Source: Ceratotherium simum simum (taxonomy: Eukaryota; Chordata; Mammalia; Perissodactyla; Rhinocerotidae). Taken from it: a stretch of DNA of 64,000 nt. The stretch lies in contig NW_004454177.1 in assembly GCF_000283155.1 (NCBI RefSeq), positions 1,734,128 to 1,798,127 of the forward strand, read 5' to 3'. The notes under the pieces are model-generated. The model did not search any database and had not been told where the DNA came from. It saw nothing but the letters and a program-made list of their open reading frames with translations. Below are positions 1 to 9,697 of the stretch, in pieces (the first letter of the stretch is position 1; every line of letters starts with the position of its first letter). A program made the position numbers and the translations under genes.

Positions 1-100
1 TAGAAGTATAATGATGTACACCTGAAATTTATACAATGTTATAAACCAATGTTACTGCAATAAACAAAAAATTAAAAAATAAATAAATAATAAAATAATA
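1..100 (+). mobile_element. LINE-1 3-prime end with A-rich tail
   Basis: The text 'gatgtacacctgaaattta' followed by an imperfect 'caatgttataaaccaatg' stretch and 'caataaa' is the classic end of a mammalian L1 3-prime UTR. It runs into an A-rich tail ending near base 100. The element enters from outside the window, so only its terminus is visible. Confidence 0.8.
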
Positions 101-520
101 GCATTTTACTCTCATGTCTCATGCATATGAGGGTGAAGACCTAGATTGCAGCAAAATTTCTTCCAACTCCTTTTAACTTTCCTCAAATCAAGGTTTCTCA
201 CCCCTTTCTTAGCCTACCTCTCAGCTCTGGCCACTACACCGCTAGGCTCTCATTCTTTCCCTTTCGTCCACTTTCTCTACTTTATCCTGATTGGGCATCA
301 CAATGTCTCTTGGGCCTCGCCAGGTATGATCCTCCTAGAAAGATGGGAGTGCAGCTGAGCTGAGTCAAAATCCTTAGCAAGAAAGGAAAGGAAAAACCCA
401 GGAAACACACAGGAGTTTATCTTTTTCTCCTCTACCACAAAAGGATGAGCTTCATTTATGTTTTTGTTTCATAATTTCTTTTTTAAAGAAATGTCATTCT
501 TTCTGTTATCTTTTGGAGGC
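101..520. other. Unassigned stretch
   Basis: AT-rich sequence with no repeat or coding signature that I recognise. Two short open frames (70 and 83 codons) look like chance. Confidence 0.5.
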
Positions 521-525
521 TTTCT

Positions 526-723
526 CTACACTTTAAAAATCATGTTGAGATTGTTCTGTTATTTACATTTTATTAGGGTTGATTTTCTTGGCTCTTTTCT
601 CTTAGTGTTAATTTTCCTCATGTGCTTTGAAAAACAGCCAAAAAAATCAACGTTTGGAAGCTGGGCCCACTTTCAATCAAGTGTAAATAATAGAACAATC
701 TTAGAATGATTTGGAAATGTAGG
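526..723. mobile_element. Imperfect long palindrome, MITE-like
   Basis: The left arm (526-599) and the reverse complement of the right arm (629-723) align almost throughout, sharing 'gattgttct.ttatttaca' and 'gttgattttcttggct'-type blocks. The right arm carries about 20 extra bases near its middle. A perfect 5-bp direct repeat, tttct, flanks the structure at 521-525 and 724-728. This is the shape of a palindromic non-autonomous DNA transposon, but I do not recognise the family, and the flank repeat is low in complexity. Confidence 0.5.
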
Positions 724-728
724 TTTCT

Positions 729-1125
729 AAATGAGAGTTGCCCCCCTTTCTGCAGTCCCTCTTTCCTGCCTTGTAGTTTTGTGATTGGCTCCGCTTGTTC
801 CCCTGGAAGCTCCAGTTTAGAAATTGTCTGATCCCGATAGCTCAGGGCTCCCCCGCATTGGTGATAATGGGGAGTTATCCCAGATCCAGCAGACGCCTTG
901 GCCCGGGATCTGTGTGTGTCTCTCTCAGCCTCTCTCTTTTTCCTCTGACCACAGAAACCTTTTACACAAGCCATAGACAAAGGTAGTGGTCATGGCTTCT
1001 CCAGCTCCTGTTTCCTAGCAGTGAGCCTGGTCTGGCCCCTTCGCCTCCTTGTTATCCCTCAGGGCTTGGATTCCCTCTGCCTGTTTCCAGACCAGGAACC
1101 AGAAGCCTGTGGCTTCAGCCCCTAC
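729..1125. other. Unassigned stretch
   Basis: Moderately GC-rich text with a pyrimidine tract near 915-950. No recognisable repeat, exon or RNA gene. Confidence 0.5.
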
Positions 1126-1198
1126 TTACAGTTCCACTTCTGGCCCTGCACATAGTAGCACTCAATACACATTTGTTAAATGAATAAATTAATTAATC
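1126..1198 (+). mobile_element. L2 LINE 3-prime end
   Basis: The order 'gcacatagtagcactcaata', then 'catttgttaaatgaat', is the usual end of L2 (cacatagtaggtgctcaataaatatttgttgaatgaatg). Only the last 70 or so bases are recognisable. Confidence 0.65.
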
Positions 1199-1470
1199 TT
1201 GTTTTTGAGAGCAACTATGTCTTTTTGACTTTAAGAATAATTTTTCATTGCTGAGTTTGGAAAACAAAAGGACATTTAAGGATGAATGCATTGTGGTCAC
1301 AGGTTGAACTTCAGTTATCTGGAACTCCATTTAGGTACAATTGTTTATTCTTTGCTGACATTTGACAAATTAACTCTTCCTATACTCATGATGGGGGTGA
1401 TGATGAGCTTAGCATTGTAGACTAGGGCACAGAGACCCAGGAAAGGAAAAGTTCTCATGACTCATTAGTC
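1199..1470. other. Unassigned stretch
   Basis: AT-rich; nothing recognised. Confidence 0.45.
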
Positions 1471-1645
1471 ATACTGAAATTCACAAATTCATAAAATCAT
1501 AGGAGTTGTAAAGGAACACAGAGATCATCCAGGATAAACTTGATGACATTTCTGGTGGATGCTCATCTGGCTATTTGACTACTTATAGTAATGGAGAGCT
1601 TATTATCCTACAAGTTAACTCATAAGCATTAAGAACAGGAGATTC
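1471..1645 (-). mobile_element. CR1/L3 LINE 3-prime relic, antisense
   Basis: 'aaattcataaaatcatagga' followed by 'gagatcatccag' and a 'ctatttgactac...taatggagagcttattat' segment matches the antisense 3-prime end of ancient CR1/L3 elements. The match is strongly diverged, as expected for a family that died out early in mammalian history. Confidence 0.5.
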
Positions 1646-1843
1646 CTTAGGTTGCGCTGAAAAAACATGTCCTGGAAATTTCACCCATTTGTTTGCAAAC
1701 AAATATACGTCTACATGATGTCAAGTATGTATCCTTGAGTTTTCTCTGTTTTGGGTAAAATATCCCGTTTCTTTGACAGCATTGAGTAGTGATTCAGGGC
1801 AGGGTCTCTGCAATTAGGCTTAGGGGCAGTGACTTATTTAGCC
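1646..1843. other. Unassigned stretch
   Basis: No repeat or gene signature recognised; ends at the 8-bp target duplication of the next element. Confidence 0.4.
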
Positions 1844-2044
1844 CAGGAGTCAGCAATCTTTTCCTGTAAAGGGCCAGAATGTAAATACTTTAGATTTTGT
1901 GGGTCATACAGTCTCTGCTGCAACTGCTTAGTCCTGCAATTGCAGCATGAAAGGAGTCACAGACAACATGGCTGTGTTCCAATGAAACGTTATTTGCAAA
2001 AACAGGGACAGCCTCGGCTTTGGGTGGTGGTTTACTGATCCCTG
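1844..2044 (+). mobile_element. hAT-Charlie-type MITE, full length
   Basis: The body 'ctgtaaagggccagaatgta', 'tttgtgggtcatacagtctc' and 'ggctgtgttccaatgaaacg' is the well-known mammalian hAT MITE group (MER33/MER58-like; exact subfamily not assigned). Ends are 'caggagtcagc' and 'actgatccctg'. Flanking 8-mers atttagcc (1836-1843) and agttagcc (2045-2052) differ at one base, as expected for a hAT 8-bp target duplication. Confidence 0.85.
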
Positions 2045-2214
2045 AGTTAGCCAGATCTTCCACAGATTCTAGACTCTAATCTGTTTGATTGATTCCGTTG
2101 TCCCTCCAAAACTCTCTTAAAATGTGGGTCTCTAGATTTGAGGACAACACACCAGATGAGGGTGACCAACACACACAGTCCAACAGGCTTATTGCCTCTC
2201 CTAAGAAGAACACT

Positions 2215-2465
2215 GATACAGGACGGTAGTACCATGCAGTGGATTAATGCACAGAGGATACTAGCTCTGCCACACACTAGCTGTACGCCCTTGAGCAATT
2301 ATTCATCTTGTTCTGAAGCTTGGCTTCTGCATCCTTAAAATCGAGATTCTCATATGTATCCTGCAGCATTGCTTTGAAGATCTGGCATAAAGCATGTAAG
2401 GTTTGTAGCACAGTGCTGGGCACTTAGAAAGCAGCTATAAATATTAGTTGTTATAAATGATGATG
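2215..2465 (+). mobile_element. MIR SINE
   Basis: MIR core order is preserved: 'ctctgccacacactagctgt', 'gagcaattattcatcttg', 'gcacagtgctgggcacttag', 'gctataaatattagttgtt'. Heavily diverged but nearly full length. Confidence 0.8.
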
Positions 2466-2529
2466 TGCTGTTAAGTTCTATTGTGATTGAGCTTTCTGAG
2501 CCCAAACTGAAGTAAGGGGAAGGAAAATT

Positions 2530-2880
2530 CCACTCTGTTTGAAATTAGGCTACGGCAGGCAGCTTCTGCCCTGCTCACTCTGCTGCTGACTCCCCCCTCT
2601 GTGCTTCCACCTGTTACCCAGTTAACACCCTGTTATGCTGAACACCTGCACGGAAGCCATTAGCGGGCTCCTTTCCAGCACCCTCACTGCCACCTCACTA
2701 ACCCAGAGCCCCCGAGTCTACTGCCAGGTCTCGCAGGTGTTTGCCGGCAGGAAGGCTTGAGAGTTTGCTGAGCTTTCCCTGGGACACGAAATTAATGTGG
2801 TAATTAATGCAAATGTCTTTTCACAAGCTTCTCTCCTGGGCCCTAATCAGAAGAGATGATCTTCACATTTCTTTAACTTT
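2530..2880. promoter_or_regulatory. Candidate conserved noncoding element with POU octamer
   Basis: This stretch is non-repetitive, with a GC-rich left half and a homeodomain-like right half. 'taattaatgcaaat' at 2801-2814 joins a TAATTA core to a perfect ATGCAAAT octamer at 2807-2814, the POU-factor recognition site. A further 'attaatgtggtaatta' lies just upstream. The composition resembles developmental enhancers, but function is inferred from motifs only. Confidence 0.3.
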
Positions 2881-2891
2881 GAAAATGTAAC

Positions 2892-3392
2892 TGTGGGAGA
2901 TCAAGATTTGCCCACCCTGAAATACATCTCTTTACCTTGATTGTTTTCTCTGAGGGACATTTGACCTCCCCCACTAACTGCCTAAAGAATTTGACATGGT
3001 GGCTCCTTCCTGGAACAGATCTTCTATCATGATGGCTATAAAGATAATGTAGGATAGAGGTTACAATAGCAAAGGCACCAAGCCTCTTTTATCAAAAACT
3101 CTGTCTCTCCCTGACCACATTATCTATAGATGACCCTGAAAAGAATTGTCTTCCTGGACTCTGAAGTCCCAGACCATTACCCACCCCCAACACCTTCCTC
3201 GCCTTTAGCTGCAATACTTAAGCAAGCAGCTTAGACAGAGGGACGAGTTGCTCATTTCTGAGTTTCTCCCATGTATACATGTTATTAAACTTGGTATTAT
3301 TTTCTCCTGCTAACCTGTCTTGTTAATTATTTGGCCAGCCATAAGAACCTTAAGGAAAAGGGCAGAGGGAGATTCTCCCTCTTCCCCCGACA
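2892..3392 (+). mobile_element. Solo ERV LTR with 4-bp target duplication
   Basis: This 501-base unit begins TG and ends CA and is flanked by identical taac (2888-2891 and 3393-3396), typical of class I (ERV1) insertions. It carries an attaaa polyadenylation-like signal near 3285, followed by the 'ctcctgctaacctgtcttg' text seen in mammalian LTR R-U5 regions. No internal viral genes lie next to it, so it is a solo LTR left by recombination. Confidence 0.8.
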
Positions 3393-3396
3393 TAAC

Positions 3397-3880
3397 TCTG
3401 TGTGTATATGCACTGGGGCGTGGTGGGGCAGGAGTACAATGAGTAAGGGAAAGAGACAAGGAGAAGGACCAATGAGAAACAGAGAAATGACAATGGCAGG
3501 ACAGAGGGAGAAAACCAGCTTCCTAATCTGCACCAGGCAGTGAAAGGAAGTTCAATGATGTTGGCTTTTGAAATCTCACTGCTTACATCTCAAGTTTAAT
3601 TAAGGAAAGTGAAAATGTCTGGTAATCTCACACCTCCTCCGTTAAATGGACTAACAAGCTACTTCTTAAGCGGTTCCCATGCACCTTGCATATTACTAGA
3701 TGCTCTATAGTTGTTACAGTTGTTTTTGTTGACCCACTTATGTATAATCTCGGTGTTCAGGATGGCAGCAGTGGACTTGTACTAACTCCTCCACTGCTAG
3801 CATGCTGGCCAAAGGGTGCTGAACAGAAAGTTGCATGTAGAAAATCATTGCCTGTAGAACGTCAAGGATGGAGGGGAGCT
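3397..3880. other. Unassigned stretch
   Basis: Purine-rich 3420-3510, then AT-rich. Open frames on both strands at 3327-3543 are short and unrecognised. Confidence 0.5.
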
Positions 3881-4028
3881 CAGAGAATTGCTTCTCAAGT
3901 AGAATGTGCATATGAACCACCTGGGGCCCTTGTTAAAATGTAGATTCTGATTCAGTGCATCTGGGGATTCTGTATTTTAACCAACTCCCGGGCAATGGCC
4001 ATGCTGCTGGACCACACTTGAGTAGCAG
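3881..4028 (+). mobile_element. MER5A hAT MITE
   Basis: 'accacctggggcccttgtta', 'gattctgattcagtgcatct' and 'ccatgctgctggaccacact' follow the MER5A order. It is diverged and lacks an intact start. Confidence 0.75.
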
Positions 4029-4384
4029 GAATATAGACAAATTCCATTGTGAGTCACTCTAAAGGACCGCTGCTTCCTACATGGGCCCTGGCTTCTGCTG
4101 CATAATAACACTTTTAAATGATCATAAAGATGAGTATCAGTGGGCCCAGGGCTTATCTGTGCACTGAGCTTTCTCACTGAGTCCTTCCAGAGCAGTCTAC
4201 AGTCATTGACTCTGACCACGAACCTTGTGGTCAGAGTATTTCATCCTTGTCTCACCCTACTAAGCCTGTTTCATATCTGACAAGTCTGAAACCTCAAATC
4301 AAGTGGTAGCTAAGTTTCCTAAGGGTGGAAACTGCTATTGTTCAGAATTAAAAATGAATCGGAAATGAAGTTGGAAGACCAGAG
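4029..4384. other. Unassigned stretch
   Basis: No recognisable repeat or coding signal. Confidence 0.45.
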
Positions 4385-4530
4385 CTGAGTCAGCAGAGAC
4401 TCTGACATTTACTAGCAAAATATTTAATGTTCCTGGGCCTTAATTTTACCACCTGTAAAACAGGCTAGCATACCATAGTACCACCTCTCTTGAAAGGTTA
4501 ATGGTAGTATTATTTTGAGACAAAATACAT
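4385..4530 (+). mobile_element. MIR SINE fragment
   Basis: 'gttcctgggccttaatttta' then 'cacctgtaaaacaggctagc' and 'ttgaaaggttaatggtag' fit the central and 3-prime MIR core. The 5-prime part is poor. Confidence 0.55.
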
Positions 4531-4944
4531 AAATGTCTCATCTCTGTAGAATAAAACCAAAGAACAAGGCTGTGCATATGGCTCTGTGTAAGTCAAGGAT
4601 GAGTAGCAGAGTCTGGGTGTCCCATACATGTCTAAAAGATTTAGCCAATAGAGACTGTCTTTTCTTATCCAACTATCAGGGACTATAGTCTGACAAGTGA
4701 GATGTATTTATGGGAACAATGGGACAGAACAGTTAAAATATGAAATGTCTTAGAAAATCTGAACTTCTGGTTTCTCTATAATTATGCTATCTTTCTGCTC
4801 ACACATAGGTTTCTCTGTCATCAAATGAAGCATTCAATTCCTACAACTTCTGAGTCCACTCCAAGAAGCTTATTCAGTTAAGGTTATGGAACTCCAGGGA
4901 GCTACAAATTTCTGAGTCTGCCTGGCTCTGCATGGCTGTTCTGT
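4531..4944. other. Unassigned stretch
   Basis: AT-rich, nothing recognised. Confidence 0.45.
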
Positions 4945-5150
4945 GAGTCAGATCATGGAACCCGTGAATCTGAGAAGTGGAAGGGTCCTTCGAGACCGTC
5001 CCGTCCAAGCACCTCATATCCCAGATGAGCTGTTGTGGCCGGCCAAGACCACACAGCTAGTGGAGAGCCAGGGCTGGGATTCGTGGCTCGGGCACCCGAC
5101 CAGGGTGCATTCCACTGCACCAGGTTGTCAGCCATTCTTTAGCAACTTAG
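4945..5150 (-). mobile_element. MIR/CR1-tailed SINE, antisense
   Basis: 'gaagtggaagggtccttcga' followed by 'agatgagctgttg', 'ccaagaccacacagctagtg' and 'agccagggctgggattc' matches the old mammalian SINE that reads 'gagctggaagggacctta...cccaaggtcacacagctagt...gggattcgaaccc' in antisense. It is unusually GC- and CpG-rich for such an old copy. Confidence 0.55.
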
Positions 5151-5285
5151 GAAAACTCAGCAGAAGGTTTCTTCCCTCTGGGTAGCAGACTGTGCCTAAA
5201 AACAAATGACCTTGGCTGCCTCTGTGCCTGTTGTCAAGGCCACCCAGTCACTCAGGCTAATGGGTCACTTTCCAGTGAAAAGCTT

Positions 5286-5774
5286 TGTCACCAACTAGGC
5301 TCCTAGAGAAACTCAAAGGTAGGTTTGGAAGCAATTCACTGTTTTTTTCCAAGTTGTTTCTTTTCCTTTGTATATTAAGGAGATGTAACCACCAACCATC
5401 CTAAAACGGACCAAGGGAAACTCAAGGGAGATGTAATCACCACTATCCTGAAACTGACCAAACCTCACCACAACAGCTATGCCCATGACCTTTGCCTTAT
5501 TTTTAATGCAAAGATCTCTCCAGGAGGAGCTTAGGCCTCATTACACGGAAGCATGTTCTCCAACTGAGCCTGTGCAAGCAAACACTGGCCTCTCCCTTTT
5601 GAATATTCATTCCCCAACTGAAATAAAAGTTCCTGCTTCCCGTTGTTCGTGGACGCCATAACTTTGGAAATGATTCCTCATGGCCTCCTATTTGCTGCAA
5701 ATACAGTTTACTTTGTGAGACAACTTCCACTGGTGTAGAGTCCATAGGAGGTGAACCCACTTGGTTTGGTAACA
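5286..5774 (+). mobile_element. Solo ERV LTR with 4-bp target duplication
   Basis: A 489-base unit beginning TG and ending CA is flanked by perfect gctt repeats (5282-5285, 5775-5778). An aataaa signal lies at about 5621 ('aactgaaataaaagttcctg'), giving sense orientation. An internal imperfect duplication of 'gggagatgtaaccaccac'-like text lies near 5380 and 5430. No proviral interior is adjacent. Confidence 0.8.
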
Positions 5775-5778
5775 GCTT

Positions 5779-6014
5779 GAGGTATTCATCAGGAAATCCA
5801 ATCAGAGACTCGGGAGTGAGGTGGACATGGAATAGGTTAATACAAGAATTCCTCCACGGTGAGGCGCCATCCAGAATTCATCATTTTCTTGTTATGGGCA
5901 GTGCTGCAGCCAAATGGATTTATTATGGTAAATATTAGTGGTAGTAATGAGTTATTGAGACAATAATAATAATGTCAGTAGAATTTTGATGTCACTTTCA
6001 ACCTGCCTAAGCAT
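5779..6014. other. Unassigned stretch
   Basis: AT-rich; nothing recognised. Confidence 0.4.
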
Positions 6015-6135
6015 TTTCATAGGACACCTGAGTTCTTACAGCTCTGGGTCTACCATAAACTGACCGTATGACCCTAGGAAAATGATTTCACCTTCCTAAG
6101 CTTCAGGTTTATCATTTTCACAATGTAGATTCCAC
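6015..6135 (+). mobile_element. MIR SINE fragment
   Basis: 'ctgaccgtatgaccctagga' then 'ttcaccttcctaagcttcag' and 'tttatcattttcacaatg' correspond to the 'tgtgaccttgggcaagtta...ctcagtttcctcatctgtaaaatg' portion of MIR. Confidence 0.6.
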
Positions 6136-6543
6136 TGTTGACTTCCAGAAGAGGAGCTGTTAAGGTGGATGATAGAATTTTGACCAGAGTTGACATATCC
6201 TGTATGAATAATAAATTGGCTCCAAAATTGTAGTTGACAGACTAATATAACCATGAGTTAAGTTCCCTCTCTTCTCCCATTTTTTTCCTTTTGCTGAGTA
6301 ACTCAGAATCCTTTTTAGTTTTGACTCAATCCTGCTTGTTTTTACATTCGCTCCAGAATGACAATCTGAGTTTGAGACTGGCGAAAGGGGAGAGGACTCT
6401 GTTCTGAAGGGATTAACCTGGCAATGTATCTTCAAAATGGATCCCCATTTACTCCAAATCCCTCAGGTTCTGCCATTTGGACAGAAGGCCATGTTATTGT
6501 GGACGTCCCACGTCTCAAGCCTGAGATGGACATCTACACATTT
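6136..6543. other. Unassigned stretch
   Basis: No recognisable repeat; a 91-codon antisense frame at 6160-6435 has no family features. Confidence 0.45.
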
Positions 6544-6705
6544 CAGTAGTCCTCAAAGTTTGCAATCACCCCGGGAACTTTTAGAAATCTTGATGCCTGG
6601 ACCACACCCTGTCTCAATTAGATCAGAATGGTGGGGTGGGAGCCCAGGCATCAGTGTTCCCTAAAGATCTGGGTGATTTCAATGGGCAGCAAGTTCGTGA
6701 CTCAT
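6544..6705 (+). mobile_element. MER5B hAT MITE
   Basis: 'cagtagtcctcaaagtttgc', 'gatgcctggaccacaccctg', 'ttagatcagaatggtggggt' and 'gcccaggcatcagtgtt' follow the MER5B consensus order from its left terminus. Confidence 0.75.
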
Positions 6706-7479
6706 TGAGAAGGGACGCAGGCCCGTGTCCATAAAGCAAAGCAGAACAGGATCTTTGGTTTTCCTTTTTGCCTCCCTTTAGATTGATTTTTATGGAGGAT
6801 GAGGAGGAGAAAATGCTGCAAAAGGGACAAGTTGGAGAAATCAGAACGAGGAAGATGGTTAGATTAGAGAAGGTATGAAGGAGGTTGGAGGGCAGAGAGG
6901 AAACAGAGGGAGGGAGAAAGAAGGGGAGCACACCTTCTTTCTGTTGCAAGAAGCTTTTATCTTCAAAGGTAAAGGGTTTGGGATTCCATAGAAGGTGCTG
7001 GAGGGCTTAGGAGGAGAACATCCTCCTAAGAAATATGGTAGGGTGCGGGTGTGTCAGCCGCTGTGCTGTAGGGATCTCCTGGGGATCTCTCTGTGTTGGG
7101 GGACTCATTCTTTGTAACTAATTAAGAGAAGGCAATCCTTTCTGAAACATTGCTCAAGTTCACCAAATGGAATTTATATACCAGGTACAGTTTATCCATA
7201 TTATTAGACAAGTAAAATTTTAAGCTTTCAGTCTGCTTGACTATATCCTCTCCAGGTGCTCGTGTTGTCCAAGCCTAGAGAGAAATGACTCCCATCTACT
7301 TGGAGGCCCATACAACGTGGAGCTCTTCAGTGGCGAAGCTTAGTGAGAAGGTTATTAGGTGCTCTGGGGAGAGTATCTGAGGTTGCACAGGCTTTCTTCA
7401 CAAGAGGTTCAGCGTCAATGAGAATGGGAGGCTTTGAAGCCAGGCAGCCCACCCCATGTCTGGGTTGGTTGGTCCCCTC
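6706..7479. other. Unassigned stretch with a short perfect hairpin
   Basis: 6790-6930 is strongly purine-rich (gga/gag repeats). A perfect 10-bp inverted repeat lies at 7006-7015 and 7021-7030 (cttaggagga / tcctcctaag) with a 5-base loop. Otherwise nothing recognised. Confidence 0.5.
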
Positions 7480-7620
7480 TTGTAACTGTTCATTTGCCTG
7501 CATCGACTGCACACTCTGTGAGGGTGGGGATTGCTCTTCTTGTTCCCCTCTGACTCTTCAGCACCTACACGTGCCTGACATTCCACAGATAGCGAATACT
7601 TATCTGTTGAATGAGTGAAT
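7480..7620 (+). mobile_element. L2 LINE 3-prime end
   Basis: 'actgcacactctgtgagggt' (L2 'agactgtgagctccttgagggcag') and 'tatctgttgaatgagtgaat' mark the last 140 bases of L2. Confidence 0.7.
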
Positions 7621-7634
7621 ACCGATTTTCTAGA

Positions 7635-7810
7635 TTACACAGCTGAGTAAACCTGGTTGGGTTACTCACCCTCTCTGAGCTCCAGTTCTCTTTACCTGAA
7701 AAATGAGGATAATAAAATGGGCCTCATGGGGGGTGCAGTGACAATCAGAAAGCCTCAATGTAATGTGCCTTTAGAGGGTCTGGCCCAGAGTAAGCGCTGT
7801 GTCTGATCAC
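7635..7810 (+). mobile_element. MIR SINE
   Basis: 'ttgggttactcaccctctct', 'cctgaaaaatgaggataata' and 'gtctggcccagagtaagcgc' match MIR core and 3-prime text. Confidence 0.75.
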
Positions 7811-8479
7811 TGTTGCAGATCTTGTCCCACGGGTAGGTGTGGAATTCACCTCCAACCCCACTCCCTGCAAACCTGCAGTGGTTCCCTCCACAAGTTTCCA
7901 CGAGTCCTACTTTAGCTGGGCTTCCACACATTTTCCTTTTAAAATGAATCACAGTGGACACATGTTAACTAAGCGTGGTGTATAGTTACGAGTTTTCCAG
8001 ACATAAAAACATGGCACAGAAGGCCAGTAGTCTGCCATGTTCCTCATGATGTCCTTATGTGCTAATACTGTTTAAGAGCTTTATGTCCTTTAGGTGCTAA
8101 TTCATGTTGAAATGTTCATGTGCTAATACTATTCCTCCAAAAGAACAAACTTGGAAAAGTTTTCTATGTCACTGCAGGGCTGTGTTGGACTGGTTTGTGA
8201 ACATCATAACATGTATTTACACTGGAGGCTGGCTTTTGGGCCCACTGCCATCTCTGTTGTGGAGCTCTGGTGGCCACAGGATGTGGGTCATCAGCCAAAT
8301 CCTCTAACCACACTTTCCCATGCTCGTTATCTTGCTATGAAGATCAGTTTTCTGATTATTCCTAGGGTTTGGTTTAATCTTATGTTTTCTATCAGGAAGT
8401 TCACCTTTCAGGGCATACATCTTTAGGGTTCCTCTTTCCACCTCAGCTGTTGGGAGGAGGAAAATTTCTTTCTCCAAGT
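7811..8479. other. Unassigned stretch
   Basis: Contains a near-repeat 'atgtgctaatact' at about 8057 and 8119 but no recognisable element or exon. Confidence 0.45.
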
Positions 8480-8600
8480 CTTGGACTCGGTGCCAGAAGG
8501 TCTGAGTTCTAGCTCTGGCTTTGTGCTTGTGGTTCCCCCGCACTGCACCTCAATTTTTTCCTCTGTAAAAGGAAAAGATTGACTACAATTGTTGGTTAAA
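8480..8600 (+). mobile_element. MIR SINE fragment
   Basis: 'ggtctgagttctagctctgg' and 'cctcaattttttcctctgta' are the two central MIR blocks in the right order and spacing. Confidence 0.65.
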
Positions 8601-9449
8601 AACTGTGCTTCAGAAGACTAAGATGTTCTGTAGAACTTTTGGAGGGCTTTATAGAGAAGAAGGTGGAAGCTTAGTGAGTTCTCCTCCACCCCCAACTCTC
8701 ATTTCTTCAGGCAAAGCAGCTCCCTCTCCTCTGCTTTACGTATTAGGTAATGATTAGTTTTCTTTCCTTCTCTCTCTCTTTTGCTCTCCATTCCTTCCTT
8801 TCTTTTTTTTTTTTTTTAAATCATGAGTTTTATAGCTAAACAAAGTTTGAAAAACACTGGACTAGCAGAATTTTTGCAGTTCTCACATTCTGTGGTTCTG
8901 ATTACCCTTATATTAGTGTTGAGAAATAGTAATAATGAAAAGAGATCTGACAATTCATAGAGTCCTGATAATTCATCAAAGTAGAAAACGTTCACATCAG
9001 ACCCCATTTGCTATTGTGCTCCTCCAGGAGGAAGGATACAGACAGCTAGATATTTGCATTATAAATTCCCTTTTGTTCTTCTTGTACTTTTTCTTGTCCT
9101 TGTATATTACTTTTCTCCCTTCCACTATTATCTTCTCAAAAATAACCAACTTTGCCTATAATAACATAGAGGGACTTGCTTTTTTTTTTTTTTTAAGAGA
9201 CTGAACTTGTTGGTGGCATCATATACCTTGGAAGAACAAAGGGCAAGACAAGACCCCTAGAGGAAAGGCTGACGGGAACCTCTGTTTCTGACTCTTTATT
9301 ATGTGGGTGTCTGTTGGAGTCTGCCCAAACTTGGGGCTCCTTCTCTGTTTAGTCCACATCATAATTTGGGTATTTTAATAATAATTAGATAAAAATGTCA
9401 GGATATCAAAATGTAGTGTCAAGAAATGCCTCTCTATTTCATGCACGGT
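8601..9449. other. Unassigned stretch with pyrimidine tracts
   Basis: A CT-rich tract at about 8760-8818 ends in a T run, and a second T run lies at about 9180-9195. No element or exon recognised around them. Confidence 0.45.
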
Positions 9450-9464
9450 TCCTGCCCTCTTTCT

Positions 9465-9682
9465 TTTTTTTTTAATTTAATTTATTTATTTATTTATTTT
9501 TTTCCCCCAAAGCCCCAGTAGATAGTTGTATGTCATAGCTGCACATCCTTCTAGTTGCTGTATGTGGGACGCAGCCTCAGCATGGCTGGAGAAGCAGTGC
9601 GTAGGGGTACGCCCAGGGTTCCGAACCCGGGCCGCCAGCAGCAGAGCGCACACACTTAACAGCTAAGCCACGGGGCCGGCCC
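9465..9682 (-). mobile_element. ERE SINE (equine repetitive element), short type
   Basis: Reversed tRNA-derived SINE. The T-rich/TTTA tail comes first, then 'cccagtagatagttgtatgt', 'ttctagttgctgtatgtggg', a box-B-like 'gttccgaacccgggc', and the head 'ggggccggccc'. A 15-bp target duplication, tcctgccctctttct, lies at 9450-9464 and 9683-9697. This copy lacks the second body half seen in the copy at 16429. The ERE family is known from horses and other perissodactyls. Confidence 0.92.
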
Positions 9683-9697
9683 TCCTGCCCTCTTTCT

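Noticed and set aside
2892..5774. One provirus bounded by the two LTRs
   Set aside because: The two LTRs do not resemble each other, each has its own different 4-bp duplication, and the interval holds MIR and MER5 repeats rather than viral genes.
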